Positions 1 through 7,951 of a stretch of DNA of 64,000 bases are shown here, piece after piece. Position 1 is the stretch's first letter. Each line of letters starts with the position of its first letter. Location of the stretch: assembly GCA_902793685.1 (NCBI GenBank), contig CADBEN010000002.1, positions 62,001 to 126,000 on the forward strand, read 5' to 3'. The DNA comes from an uncultured Lachnospiraceae bacterium (lineage in GTDB: Bacteria > Bacillota > Clostridia > Lachnospirales > Lachnospiraceae). The notes beneath the pieces were generated by a model that worked only from the letters and a program-made list of their open reading frames with translations, ran no database searches and was not told the origin of the DNA. The translations under genes were made by a program, and so were the position numbers.

Positions 1-1018
1 TCTTGTCGTTGAATTTGCTGAACATATACATGCTGTGGACAATCGTCGGCTCTTCTCCCTCACCCTTTTCAAAGGTGTGCTTCGCGATGACGCTGACCCA
101 TTCATTGTCCCCGTAAGTGCGGGTGAACTGCTCGCCCTCGTACGCGTCGACGTGATGCTGCAGATCCGTGTTGTACTGGGTGGAGATGGTGATGCCGCCG
201 CTCAGCTCACCGCCCTGGAGAAGCGCGACCATGCTGTTTTCACCCGCCTTCACCGGCCAGCGCGCGGGGAAGGTGGCGGTAATGCCGTTGGCCGTGTACT
301 CCTTGCCGTCGGGTGTCTTCACCAGCTCGAAGCTGTTCAGCACCGCGCGGAGCTTACTGTTGTACAGGTAGTGGTAGATGTTCGTGTCGTCCTTCGGCTC
401 CAGGGCCTCCAGGCGGACCTGCATGCCGAGCCACTCGCCCACCAGCGTCTCGCCGTAATCCAGAATGATGTCCACGGCGGGAGCATCGTTCTCGTTGGAG
501 GGGTGCAGCCATCCCTTGCGGATGTTGTTGGCCCAGACCCGGGCCGGGAAGCCTGCCAGGGTCGTGGAAACGTCCCGGGACCAGTCTTCCTTGATCCAGT
601 TTCCGGCGTAATTCGCGGAAGTGTCCACGTTGTTGACCATATTTCCGAGAGAGAAATTCGTAGGACGGAACATGAGCTTCCACCCGTCCTCCTGATCCGT
701 CACCGTGATATGGCCGTGGTTCTCTCCCCGTCCCTCATTCACTGCCGAGACGCCCTCGGGCAGCCGGAGGATCAGGTTCTCCTCCTCGAATTTCTGCTCC
801 GTCAGCCGGTACTCTTTGTTGATCCCCGGGATGGGGTTCTTTTTGTCCAGTTCATTCTTCGCAGGCTCCTCCTCCACGAACGGGGCCTCCGTGGGGGCCG
901 CGGCCGCAGGGGCTGTCGTGGGAGCCGCGGTGGTCTCCGCAGGCTTCTTCTTGCCGCAGCCGGTGAAGCTCAGAATGACCGCTGCCGCCAGAATGACAGA
1001 AAGCACTTTTCTTTTCAT
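1..1018 (-). CDS. Putative lipoprotein, C-terminus outside window
   Basis: The gene starts at an ATG at 1018 behind a good GGAGGAAC ribosome binding site and runs off the left edge, so about 339 codons are visible. The N-terminus MKRKVLSVILAAAV continues into a lipobox ending F-T-G-C at residues 19-22, so the product should be lipidated and surface-anchored. Next comes a KKK stretch and a Thr/Ala/Pro/Glu-rich linker (about residues 24-50), then a folded domain rich in Trp, Tyr and Asn with no motif I recognise. The downstream domain has a repeated look (two stretches resembling TF/FPARxW), perhaps a PsbP-like or DUF-type extracellular fold, but that is a guess. It lies downstream of a two-component regulator on the same strand, separated by about 140 bases. 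The lipoprotein call is solid; the function is unknown. Confidence 0.75.
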   Translation of the reverse strand, partial: MKRKVLSVILAAAVILSFTGCGKKKPAETTAAPTTAPAAAAPTEAPFVEEEPAKNELDKKNPIPGINKEYRLTEQKFEEENLILRLPEGVSAVNEGRGENHGHITVTDQEDGWKLMFRPTNFSLGNMVNNVDTSANYAGNWIKEDWSRDVSTTLAGFPARVWANNIRKGWLHPSNENDAPAVDIILDYGETLVGEWLGMQVRLEALEPKDDTNIYHYLYNSKLRAVLNSFELVKTPDGKEYTANGITATFPARWPVKAGENSMVALLQGGELSGGITISTQYNTDLQHHVDAYEGEQFTRTYGDNEWVSVIAKHTFEKGEGEEPTIVHSMYMFSKFNDK

Positions 1019-1152
1019 GGTAACAGTTCCTCCCTTCTTCGATTGACTGACTGTGGATCGGTGTTCAGACGCTGCTCCGGACCGGGATCCGGTTCCCTCA
1101 CAGTAAATCACAGTATTCCGCACCTATATTTTACCGATTTTCGGGCTTTATT

Positions 1153-1174
1153 AACCTATCATAATTGATAGGTT
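1153..1174 (-). other. Small inverted repeat at the end of the response regulator
   Basis: AACCTATCA and TGATAGGTT flank a four-base loop and overlap the stop codon of the response regulator gene. There is no clean U-run after it on the minus strand, so it is at best a weak terminator or mRNA-stabilising hairpin between the regulator and the lipoprotein gene. Confidence 0.35.
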
Positions 1175-1794
1175 TCTCCCCCGATCACCAGGCCCCTGGT
1201 CCGGGCCCGCACCGCCAGCTGCGTGCGGCTCCGGAAGCCGGTCTTTGAGAGAAGATTCTTCACATGGAAGCGCACGGTGGCCGCACTGACATTCAGCCGT
1301 TCCGCGATCTCCTGATCCGTGGCTCCGGTGGTCAGCTCCCGGAGAACCCCCATCTCCTTCGGCGTGATCTCGATGCTGAGACAGTTCCCCAGCATGAGCT
1401 CCGGGGAACTGTCGGGATAAACATGCTCCCCTGCCATGGTCCTGTCCAGAACTTCCAGAAGAGGCCGCTCCTGGACCTCCTTATACCAGAAGCTGTCGAT
1501 GCCCGCCTCCCGCGCCCGTTCCAGAAAGCTCTCCTCCGGCATGCTGGTCACCGCCACGATGCGGACATTCGGTCGGTATTTCCGGATCTCCTTCGCCGCC
1601 TCCAGGCCGTTTCTCCCGTTCAGCATCACCACGTCCATCAGAATCAGATCCACCGGATTGACCCGGCACCATGCCACCGCCCCCTCGGCGCTGGCCAGGG
1701 AATCCGCCACCCGGTAGTTTTCCGAATCCTTCAGGAGCATTTCAAACAGCTGGCGCGCCACCAGCTGGTCATCCACAATGAGTACGCTTGCCAA
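1159..1794 (-). CDS. Response regulator, NarL/LuxR type
   Basis: A 211-residue two-component response regulator. The receiver domain (residues 3-120) has the acidic pair D8-D9, the likely phospho-acceptor D54 in LILMDVV, and the conserved Thr in VAVTS. The C-terminal LuxR-type helix-turn-helix contains TDQEIAERLNVSAATVRFHV. I place the start at TTG 1794 rather than at the longer ATG at 1857, because AGGAGG lies nine bases upstream of the TTG and MASVLIVDDQ is where receiver domains normally begin. With this start the gene overlaps the end of the upstream histidine kinase by 26 bases, which suggests translational coupling. Its partner is almost certainly that kinase. The target genes are unknown; the lipoprotein gene just downstream is a candidate (inference). 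Confidence 0.88.
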   Translation of the reverse strand: MASVLIVDDQLVARQLFEMLLKDSENYRVADSLASAEGAVAWCRVNPVDLILMDVVMLNGRNGLEAAKEIRKYRPNVRIVAVTSMPEESFLERAREAGIDSFWYKEVQERPLLEVLDRTMAGEHVYPDSSPELMLGNCLSIEITPKEMGVLRELTTGATDQEIAERLNVSAATVRFHVKNLLSKTGFRSRTQLAVRARTRGLVIGGETYQL

Positions 1795-3118
1795 GACCTG
1801 TATCCTCCTCTCTGCTTTCTTCCCGGATATCCTTCTCCGGAGCTGCCTCTGTCCCAACGGCGAACGCCGGAATCCTGAGCTTCAGCACAAATTCCGGCAC
1901 GGAAAGAATCTCCATGCTGCCGCCGGCATCTTCCGTTCTTCTCCGAAGGTTTCCGAGACCGCCGCCTTCCCGAATCTCTTTTTCCGGCCTTCTTCCGTCA
2001 TTCCGGAGCTCTGCGATCCAGCATCCGTCCTCTATCCGGCAGGACAGAAAGACCTTTCTGCCCTCCGCATGGCGCAGAGTATTGGTCACGCAGGTATTTA
2101 CCGCCAGGATCAGAAGCTCCTTTGCGGGCGATGTCTCCGGAAGAAGACCTTCCGCGGTGACCTCCACCCCCATGTGCCAGGCATCCCGCAGCGCGTCCAC
2201 ATATTCTGTACGCATGGCGTTCGGCCCCTCGTTTTTCATGATTTCGCTGACCCTCCGCCACTCGGCGGAAAGCACCTTCCAGTCCACGGATCCGGGATCG
2301 GCATACCAGCGCCTCGCCGTCAGAAGGAGCCGTCCCCACGCGTCATGGATCCTGGTCTTCGCCTCCAGAGTCTCCCGTTCCACCGTCATGGCGGTGATGG
2401 TCCGGTTCAGGTTCCTGAGCCGTGTCCGGACAGCATCGGCACGGACTCTTTTTTCCCTGAGCTCTTCCCGGATCCTGTATTCTTCGGTCACGTCCACCGC
2501 CAGAAGCTCCCGGAGCCGTATCCCATCCAGGAAGATGGTTCCCCGCTGGAAGCTGTATACGTTCCCGTCCCTTAAGCGCAGCACCGGCTCCGGGCCGGTG
2601 CGGATCCGCTCCGCGCCGCAGGCTTCCTGTCCTGTCAGGACCCGGTAAAAATCCTCCGCGTCGCGAAGGGGCTCCCCGGTCACAGACCTGCAGATTTCTT
2701 CCATTCTCCGGTTGACCAGCTTCGGGAAGCCGTCGTCAAAAGAACAGCAGAGTCCTGCCGGGAGGGTGTCAACGCTTTCCTTGACCGACATGGGTGTGAT
2801 ATGGGTCCGCTCCCAGTTCATGACGTCCCGGCAGAAAAACAGGCCTGCCAGGGACAGGAGGGCCAGCAGACCGCAGGGCACCGCGGCAGGACCGTCTCCG
2901 GCGGCCGCGAGATAGTAGCACGGCACCTCCGGATTCGCCAGAATGTCCCACTGAAAAAACAGGTAACTCCCGGTGATGAGGAGCGGGACAAAGAAAGCTG
3001 CCTTCCGCCGCTGTTCAAGAAGCTTCACCTCCGAAAAGGTGAACATAAAGAAGAGAAGCACAGCCTGAAGGGCAAGCATTCTCCGCAGGAAAAACGGAAG
3101 CTGCGCATACATCGTCAT
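1769..3118 (-). CDS. Sensor histidine kinase (HisKA_3-like/HATPase)
   Basis: A 449-residue kinase with an N-terminal membrane section of about four hydrophobic helices (residues 5-130), a middle region that may be PAS-like, a coiled region and a dimerisation helix with candidate phospho-His in KTRIHDAWGRLLL, then an ATPase domain with N-box NTCVTNTLRHA and G-box GGGLGNLRRR. This architecture normally pairs with LuxR/NarL-type regulators, which matches the next gene. The start at ATG 3118 overlaps the stop of the upstream gene (GAATGACG) and has AGGAGG nearby; a longer in-frame start at 3163 lies inside the upstream gene and is less likely. An ATG two codons further on (3112) cannot be excluded. 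The signal sensed is unknown. Confidence 0.85.
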   Translation of the reverse strand: MTMYAQLPFFLRRMLALQAVLLFFMFTFSEVKLLEQRRKAAFFVPLLITGSYLFFQWDILANPEVPCYYLAAAGDGPAAVPCGLLALLSLAGLFFCRDVMNWERTHITPMSVKESVDTLPAGLCCSFDDGFPKLVNRRMEEICRSVTGEPLRDAEDFYRVLTGQEACGAERIRTGPEPVLRLRDGNVYSFQRGTIFLDGIRLRELLAVDVTEEYRIREELREKRVRADAVRTRLRNLNRTITAMTVERETLEAKTRIHDAWGRLLLTARRWYADPGSVDWKVLSAEWRRVSEIMKNEGPNAMRTEYVDALRDAWHMGVEVTAEGLLPETSPAKELLILAVNTCVTNTLRHAEGRKVFLSCRIEDGCWIAELRNDGRRPEKEIREGGGLGNLRRRTEDAGGSMEILSVPEFVLKLRIPAFAVGTEAAPEKDIREESREEDTGLGKRTHCG

Positions 3119-4757
3119 TCCTCCGTCCCTCCTTTCCCCGGAAAGGAAAGGCGGACAAAGCATTCCGCGCCTTCCCCCGTCACGGTCAGCACTCCTTCCC
3201 GGCCGGGAACTTCCGGCCGGCTGTTCCTGAGGAGCCCTGACAGGGCCTCCGTTCCCTCAAGAAGCACCGTCATCTGCTCGGAGCTCCTTAAGTCAAAGCT
3301 CACCAGCATGCTTTTCAGGGCAGGGAACACCGCTTCCGTAAGTTCCTCAAACAGGTCATAGAAGCGGAATGCGTGCTCTGCCGGAAGACTTCTGTCATTT
3401 TCCACGTTTAAGGCGCACTCTGCCCCTGCAAGTCTCAGATATTCCATGGATTCCCGCATTGCCAGGGCAATATCCCCCGCCCGGAGCTGTCCACGGTTTT
3501 CCTCCGCCAGAATGGTCAGGTTTCCCCTCTGCTTTACGTAGGCACCCAGACAGAGGCACCGGGGAAGGTTTTCCCGGAATTCCTTTTCTCCCGGGTTCTC
3601 CAGCAGCAGTTCCATTTCCGAAAGCTGCCTGTGGATACGGTAGGCGATCTCATTGAACAGACGGTTTTTTGTCTCATAACGCGCCTTGTCCTCCAGGATC
3701 CGGTTCTCCTCGGCGATCAGTTCATTCTCTTCTTCTATCTGGGAAGCCGCCTCCGCCAGATCCGCGTTCATGCGGTCCATGACTCTGTGGTCTTCGGTCC
3801 AGCGGACCTCCCCGCCATGCACCGGCGCACTCCGGTATACCAGGCCGGATCCCTCCCGGTCTCTCTCCGAAGACCGGTAGACGACCCTGCCTTCCGTATC
3901 GACGATCTCCGCCCTGAGGGCAGATTCGGTAAAGATTTCCCCGTAGCCTGAATTGGAAGGCATGAGCCCGATCTGAATACAGCTCTCCCAGAATCCCATC
4001 CAGCCGAGAAGATAAAGCTCCTGAAAATTGTACAGCTTCATGCCGAAAAGCTTCGGCGCGCTGCCGGCTGCCAGATAGATGAGCAGCAAAAAGATCGCAG
4101 CGCAGACCGGCATCATCGGGACCCAGGCAAGTCTCCGGACAGGAGCTCTGCGGCACCGCTGCAGGATGATCACAAAGCCCAGGAGCACCAGGGTGATCTG
4201 CCACAGGGCTCCCAGAACGTATCCCGGGCCGAAGGAATGGGTCCCGCTGTCCGGGATCCCTCCGGCGCTGTCAAAGACCAGCCTGTGAACGTCATTTGTC
4301 AGGTACATGACAGACAAGGCGCCCCACATGATCAGGAGGCTCCAACGCACTGCCCTGCCCTCCGCGTCCTTTCCGCGTCTCTCCGGATCCTCCTCATAAA
4401 GACTCCGGCCCGCCAGGTAGAAGAACACCGGAAGAGCCCCGAGGGGCAGGTAGTACGCATACCAGAGCCATCGTTCCAGATCCGTTTCGTAAGGAGTCAG
4501 GGCATAGCGGAAAAGCCTGAGCAGGAAAAGCACGGCGATGCTGACGGTTCCTCCTGCCATGGCCCGCCGGAAGGCAGGCGCCTTGATCCGCCGGAACACC
4601 GTAAGGGTCCAGCACTCCAGGATCGCCGGATAGACCAAGGTCCCGAAATTGACAAAGGGATATATTCGGACATCACGATCTCCAGCGCTGCCGTGATCAG
4701 GATCGCCGCCAGGAATAAACCGATATTCCGCTTTGTCTCACGGTTCATATAGTACAT
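3115..4757 (-). CDS. Membrane sensor protein (7TM-HisKA-like N-terminus), frame break near 4655
   Basis: The intact part (4638 down to 3115, TTG-initiated if taken alone) has six or so hydrophobic helices, an LTNDVHRLVF motif resembling the N-terminal seven-helix region of some histidine kinases, a short PAS-like stretch (EIVDTEGRVVYRS) and a Glu-rich coiled coil, but no ATPase domain. Upstream, the other frame encodes MYYMNRETKRNIGLFLAAIL followed by a membrane helix, from ATG 4757 behind an AGGGGG site. The frames join at CCCTTTG (4653-4659), so I treat both as one gene of about 547 codons. The cause could be a one-base deletion, a sequence error or -1 slippage. The gene overlaps the downstream kinase by four bases and probably supplies its sensory partner (inference). 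Confidence 0.65.
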
Positions 4758-4880
4758 GTCGGATGCCCCCTGAAAAAAAAAGACAGGTCCCTCCCGTCAG
4801 TTCCCGCAGTTTTCCCGTCTCTCCGGCGGGTATATAATGGATTCATGATTATCCCCTTCGGGACACAGGAGGACCATCCT

Positions 4881-5027
4881 TTGATCTATACAGACAGTTA
4901 CCGCTCCCCCCTGGGAAGCATGCTCCTTGCCTGCGACGAAGAAGGGCCAGGGCCTTCTGTTTCCGCATCCCGGCTCATCTCCGTGGAAGCCCTGCCCTCC
5001 TGTATCAGAAAATATAATGCCTGGTAA
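4881..5027 (+). pseudogene. N-terminal remnant of a methylated-DNA-cysteine methyltransferase
   Basis: Behind a perfect AGGAGG (4867-4872) a TTG opens a frame reading MIYTDSYRSPLGSMLLACDE, which resembles the start of Ogt/AGT-type O6-alkylguanine alkyltransferases (typically a Y-x-S-P-L-G-x-L-L-L-A pattern). The match stops after about 22 residues, the catalytic PCHR region is absent, and the frame ends inside the 3' end of the convergent carboxylesterase gene. A TATAAT lies at 4833-4838. I read this as the surviving 5' end of a deleted repair gene. The similarity is short, so the identity is tentative. Confidence 0.4.
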
Positions 5028-6600
5028 GGAAATATGTCCTGTCCCGGTCCGCCAGCTTTCCGCCGGCTTCCTTCTCCGGATGGATGCCGGATTCGTCAAG
5101 GATCATTACCTGTCTGCCCGTGAGGTCGTAGGGCGGCCACTCCTTCGGCCTTCCGTCCGGGGAGATGTCTTCAGGGAGCGACGGGTCGCCGGTCTCTGCG
5201 AACTGTACCCACATTTTGCGGATGATCTTTGCAAAGGTTTCGTCCGCGGCCGCTTCGTCCATCTCCGGATGACAGAGCACCGTCGTAAGCTCGCCCCCGT
5301 GGCCGCTTCGTGCCGTAAAGAAATAGGCGTAAGCCCTGCCGCCGGCAGCGGCCTGGTTTTCCACGGTTCTGAGGAGCGGCGCCGTAAACCATATCTGGTC
5401 GAGCAGGCTGCGGAGCTTTTCGCGGCGCTCTCCCGTGACGTCCCGGTAAAAGCCCTCCACCAGCTCCTTCTCTTCATCCGTCAGCCTGGCGAGCTTCTTT
5501 TCCATGAGGTCACCGGCCCAGGCAGTGTAGCCTTCATCTCCCATGGATCCATTCCAGGTGCTCATCTCTTCCCTGTTGCAGCCGGCCAGGATATCCAGAT
5601 CCCGTGCCGCGCCGTCCGCGTACGCATCGAAAGTCTCTGACGGCAGGAACCGCCCGTCTCTTTCCGGGAGTCCGCGCAGCAGGACCACGTCTCCGGCTGC
5701 CCTTACAAGCTCTTCGGCATCCAGCTTCTGCAGCTCGGCGACGGTCCCGCAGCCGAGAGCCTTCATCAGTTCATCCGTGATCCCGGCGGCCTCTTCCGCA
5801 GAACGGCACATGGCGGGGGAGCCGCTCTCCGCGATGACCCTCCTGAAATACCGGTGGGATCCCCTGACCAGCGGGAGCAGGGACACGCTTCCGGCGCCGG
5901 CAGACTCGCCGAAGATCGTCACGTTGTCAGGATCTCCGCCGAAGCCTGCGATGTTGCCGCTGACCCACTTCAAAGCCGCCATCTGGTCCATAAGGCCCAG
6001 GTTCTGGGCATCAGGGTATTCCCCGCCGTCCGGCAGGTGGGACAGGTGCAGGAAGCCGAGGACGCCAAGTCGGTAGGCGATGGAAACGACAACGACCCCG
6101 GGGTTCTCTTTGACAAAATTCAGGAAATCATACCCCGGGTCTGCAGTCCCCCCGATCTCGAAGCCGCCTCCGTGGACCCATACCATGACCGGCTTTCTGC
6201 GCTCAGCCCCATCGTCCGCCTTCCAGATGTTCAGGTACAGACAGTCCTCCCCCTGAACGTAGGCGGATGAGAATTCGATCTCCCTCTGGGGCGCGCATTT
6301 CCCGTTATAAAAGGCCTCATATATGCCGTCGTCCGGGACAGCCTCCGCCGGCGCCTTCCAGCGCAGCTCCCCGACGGGCTGCCTGCCTACAAAGGGGATC
6401 CCCCTGTACACAATGATATCCCCCGCCCGCCTTCCGACGAATGTGCCGTTGACGCACCTGACTGCCAGCGATCTGTCATAACTGCCGTCTGTGATCTTCC
6501 TGTTCTCTCCGTACAGGGCTCCTGCAGTCTCCTTCAGCCGGCTCATGAATTCTGCGTGCTCTTCCGTTAAGGTCGCGCTGATCGGATCCTTGATTATCAT
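5005..6600 (-). CDS. Carboxylesterase type B
   Basis: A 531-residue alpha/beta hydrolase of the carboxylesterase/para-nitrobenzyl esterase family, which hydrolyses carboxylic esters. The oxyanion-hole glycines are in VWVHGGGFEIGG, the nucleophile Ser in FGESAGAGSV, the acid probably in GCNREEM and the catalytic His in SGHGGELTTV. The N-terminal GTFVGRRAGDIIVYRGIPFV is typical of the family. There is no signal peptide, so the enzyme should be cytoplasmic. Start ATG 6600 follows GGGAGAATGAG. The gene stands alone, with a short gap to rlmD upstream, and its 3' end overlaps the convergent alkyltransferase remnant. The natural substrate cannot be read from the sequence. Confidence 0.92.
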   Translation of the reverse strand: MIIKDPISATLTEEHAEFMSRLKETAGALYGENRKITDGSYDRSLAVRCVNGTFVGRRAGDIIVYRGIPFVGRQPVGELRWKAPAEAVPDDGIYEAFYNGKCAPQREIEFSSAYVQGEDCLYLNIWKADDGAERRKPVMVWVHGGGFEIGGTADPGYDFLNFVKENPGVVVVSIAYRLGVLGFLHLSHLPDGGEYPDAQNLGLMDQMAALKWVSGNIAGFGGDPDNVTIFGESAGAGSVSLLPLVRGSHRYFRRVIAESGSPAMCRSAEEAAGITDELMKALGCGTVAELQKLDAEELVRAAGDVVLLRGLPERDGRFLPSETFDAYADGAARDLDILAGCNREEMSTWNGSMGDEGYTAWAGDLMEKKLARLTDEEKELVEGFYRDVTGERREKLRSLLDQIWFTAPLLRTVENQAAAGGRAYAYFFTARSGHGGELTTVLCHPEMDEAAADETFAKIIRKMWVQFAETGDPSLPEDISPDGRPKEWPPYDLTGRQVMILDESGIHPEKEAGGKLADRDRTYFLTRHYIF

Positions 6601-6709
6601 CTCATTCTCCCTCGCGTTTAATTTTGTACCGCCCTGCCAGGCGGTTGTTCCCCGCCGCCTGATTCCTGAAGGTGCCGGATCTTCTGCCCCTGTTCTCCGG
6701 TCCGCCCCT

Positions 6710-7951
6710 TCAGGAATTCCCGGACAGGAGGCACACCGTCTCTATGTGTTCCGTCAGCGGAAAATTATCGAAGGGCCAGGCTTCCCGCATCCTGTAATTG
6801 AAGCCCTTGAAAAGCTTCAGGTCCCGGGCCAGGGTCTCCGGATTGCAGGACACGTAGACGATCCGCTCCGGCTTCGTCCGGCAGGCACTCTCGATAAACT
6901 CACGGGTACTGCCGGTGCGGGGCGGGTCCATGAGGATCACGTCCGGGCGGATTCCGGAGGCGGCGAGATCCTGAAGGAACAGGCCGGCATCGTTCGCGTA
7001 AAAGCTGATATTCCGGATCCCGTTGGCCCGGGCGTTGGCCTCCGCATCCTTCACCGCGTCGGGATTCAGTTCCACCCCGATCACCTGTTCCGCGTCACGG
7101 CTTGCGATCATGCCGATAGTGCCGACGCCGCAGTAGGCGTCGAGGAGCAGCCCCTTTCCGCGGAGCCCCGCCAGCTCCACCGCCTTCGCGTAAAGCTTCT
7201 CCGTCTGCTCCGGGAACACCTGGTAGAAGGAGCCGGCGGAGATCCGGAAGCGGAGACCGCAGAGCACATCCTCGATGTACCCTTTCCCGAACAGCACCTT
7301 TTCCCGGTTCCCGAGAACCATGCTGGTGCGCTGGCTGTTGATGTTCTGGACTATGGTGGTGATCTCCGGGCATTTTTCCCGCAGAGCGTTCACGAAATTC
7401 CGGCTGCCCGGAAAGACCTGGTTCGCCGTCACGATGATGACCATGATCTGGCCCGTGGCCCGGGCCGTCCGCACCATGACGTGGCGGATCAGGCCGAAGC
7501 CGGAGTCCTCATCATAGGCTTTCAGCTTAAAGGACACGAACAGATCCCGCATGATGTGGATGATGCGGTCGGCCCGCTCGTCCTGGATAAGACAGCGGTC
7601 GATGTTGACGACGCGGTGAGTCTTCTGCTCGTAGACGCCCGAGATCATCTTCCCGTTCCGGAAGCCGAAGGACGCCGTCACCTTGTTCCTGTAGTGGAAG
7701 GGGTCCTCCGCCCCGGTGATGGGCTTCACCTCGCCGAAGCCCTCAAGAAGACGGCGGACCTTCCGCTCCTTCATGCGGAGCTGTTCCGGGTAGGAGATCT
7801 CCGAATACTGGCAGCCGCCGCATTTCTTCCGGTAAGGGCAGTTTGCCGGTTTGTCTGCCGATGCCGGTTTCTTTGCTGCCGGTGCCGGTTTCTTCACTGC
7901 CGGTGCCGGTTTTTTCATCTGTGGTTTATCTGCGGATCTCTCTTGTCTCAT
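6710..7951 (-). CDS. rlmD: 23S rRNA (uracil-5-)-methyltransferase, RlmD/RumA family
   Basis: A 413-residue SAM-dependent m5U methyltransferase. An iron-sulfur type cysteine cluster occurs near the N-terminus (NCPYRKKCGGCQY), the SAM-binding region is LLDAYCGVGTIGM, the nucleophile Cys is in YVSCNPETLARDL, and the catalytic Glu is near the C-terminus in LTEHIETV. The first 40 residues are an unusual Lys/Pro/Ala repeat (KKPAPAV, KKPAPAA, KKPASAD) in the place where many relatives have a TRAM domain; it may give RNA affinity (inference). Firmicute relatives can modify two 23S uridines (RlmCD), and the precise site here is not decidable. ATG 7951 has GAGAGGAAC upstream and overlaps the end of the aminopeptidase gene by 26 bases, indicating coupling. 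Confidence 0.88.
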   Translation of the reverse strand: MRQERSADKPQMKKPAPAVKKPAPAAKKPASADKPANCPYRKKCGGCQYSEISYPEQLRMKERKVRRLLEGFGEVKPITGAEDPFHYRNKVTASFGFRNGKMISGVYEQKTHRVVNIDRCLIQDERADRIIHIMRDLFVSFKLKAYDEDSGFGLIRHVMVRTARATGQIMVIIVTANQVFPGSRNFVNALREKCPEITTIVQNINSQRTSMVLGNREKVLFGKGYIEDVLCGLRFRISAGSFYQVFPEQTEKLYAKAVELAGLRGKGLLLDAYCGVGTIGMIASRDAEQVIGVELNPDAVKDAEANARANGIRNISFYANDAGLFLQDLAASGIRPDVILMDPPRTGSTREFIESACRTKPERIVYVSCNPETLARDLKLFKGFNYRMREAWPFDNFPLTEHIETVCLLSGNS

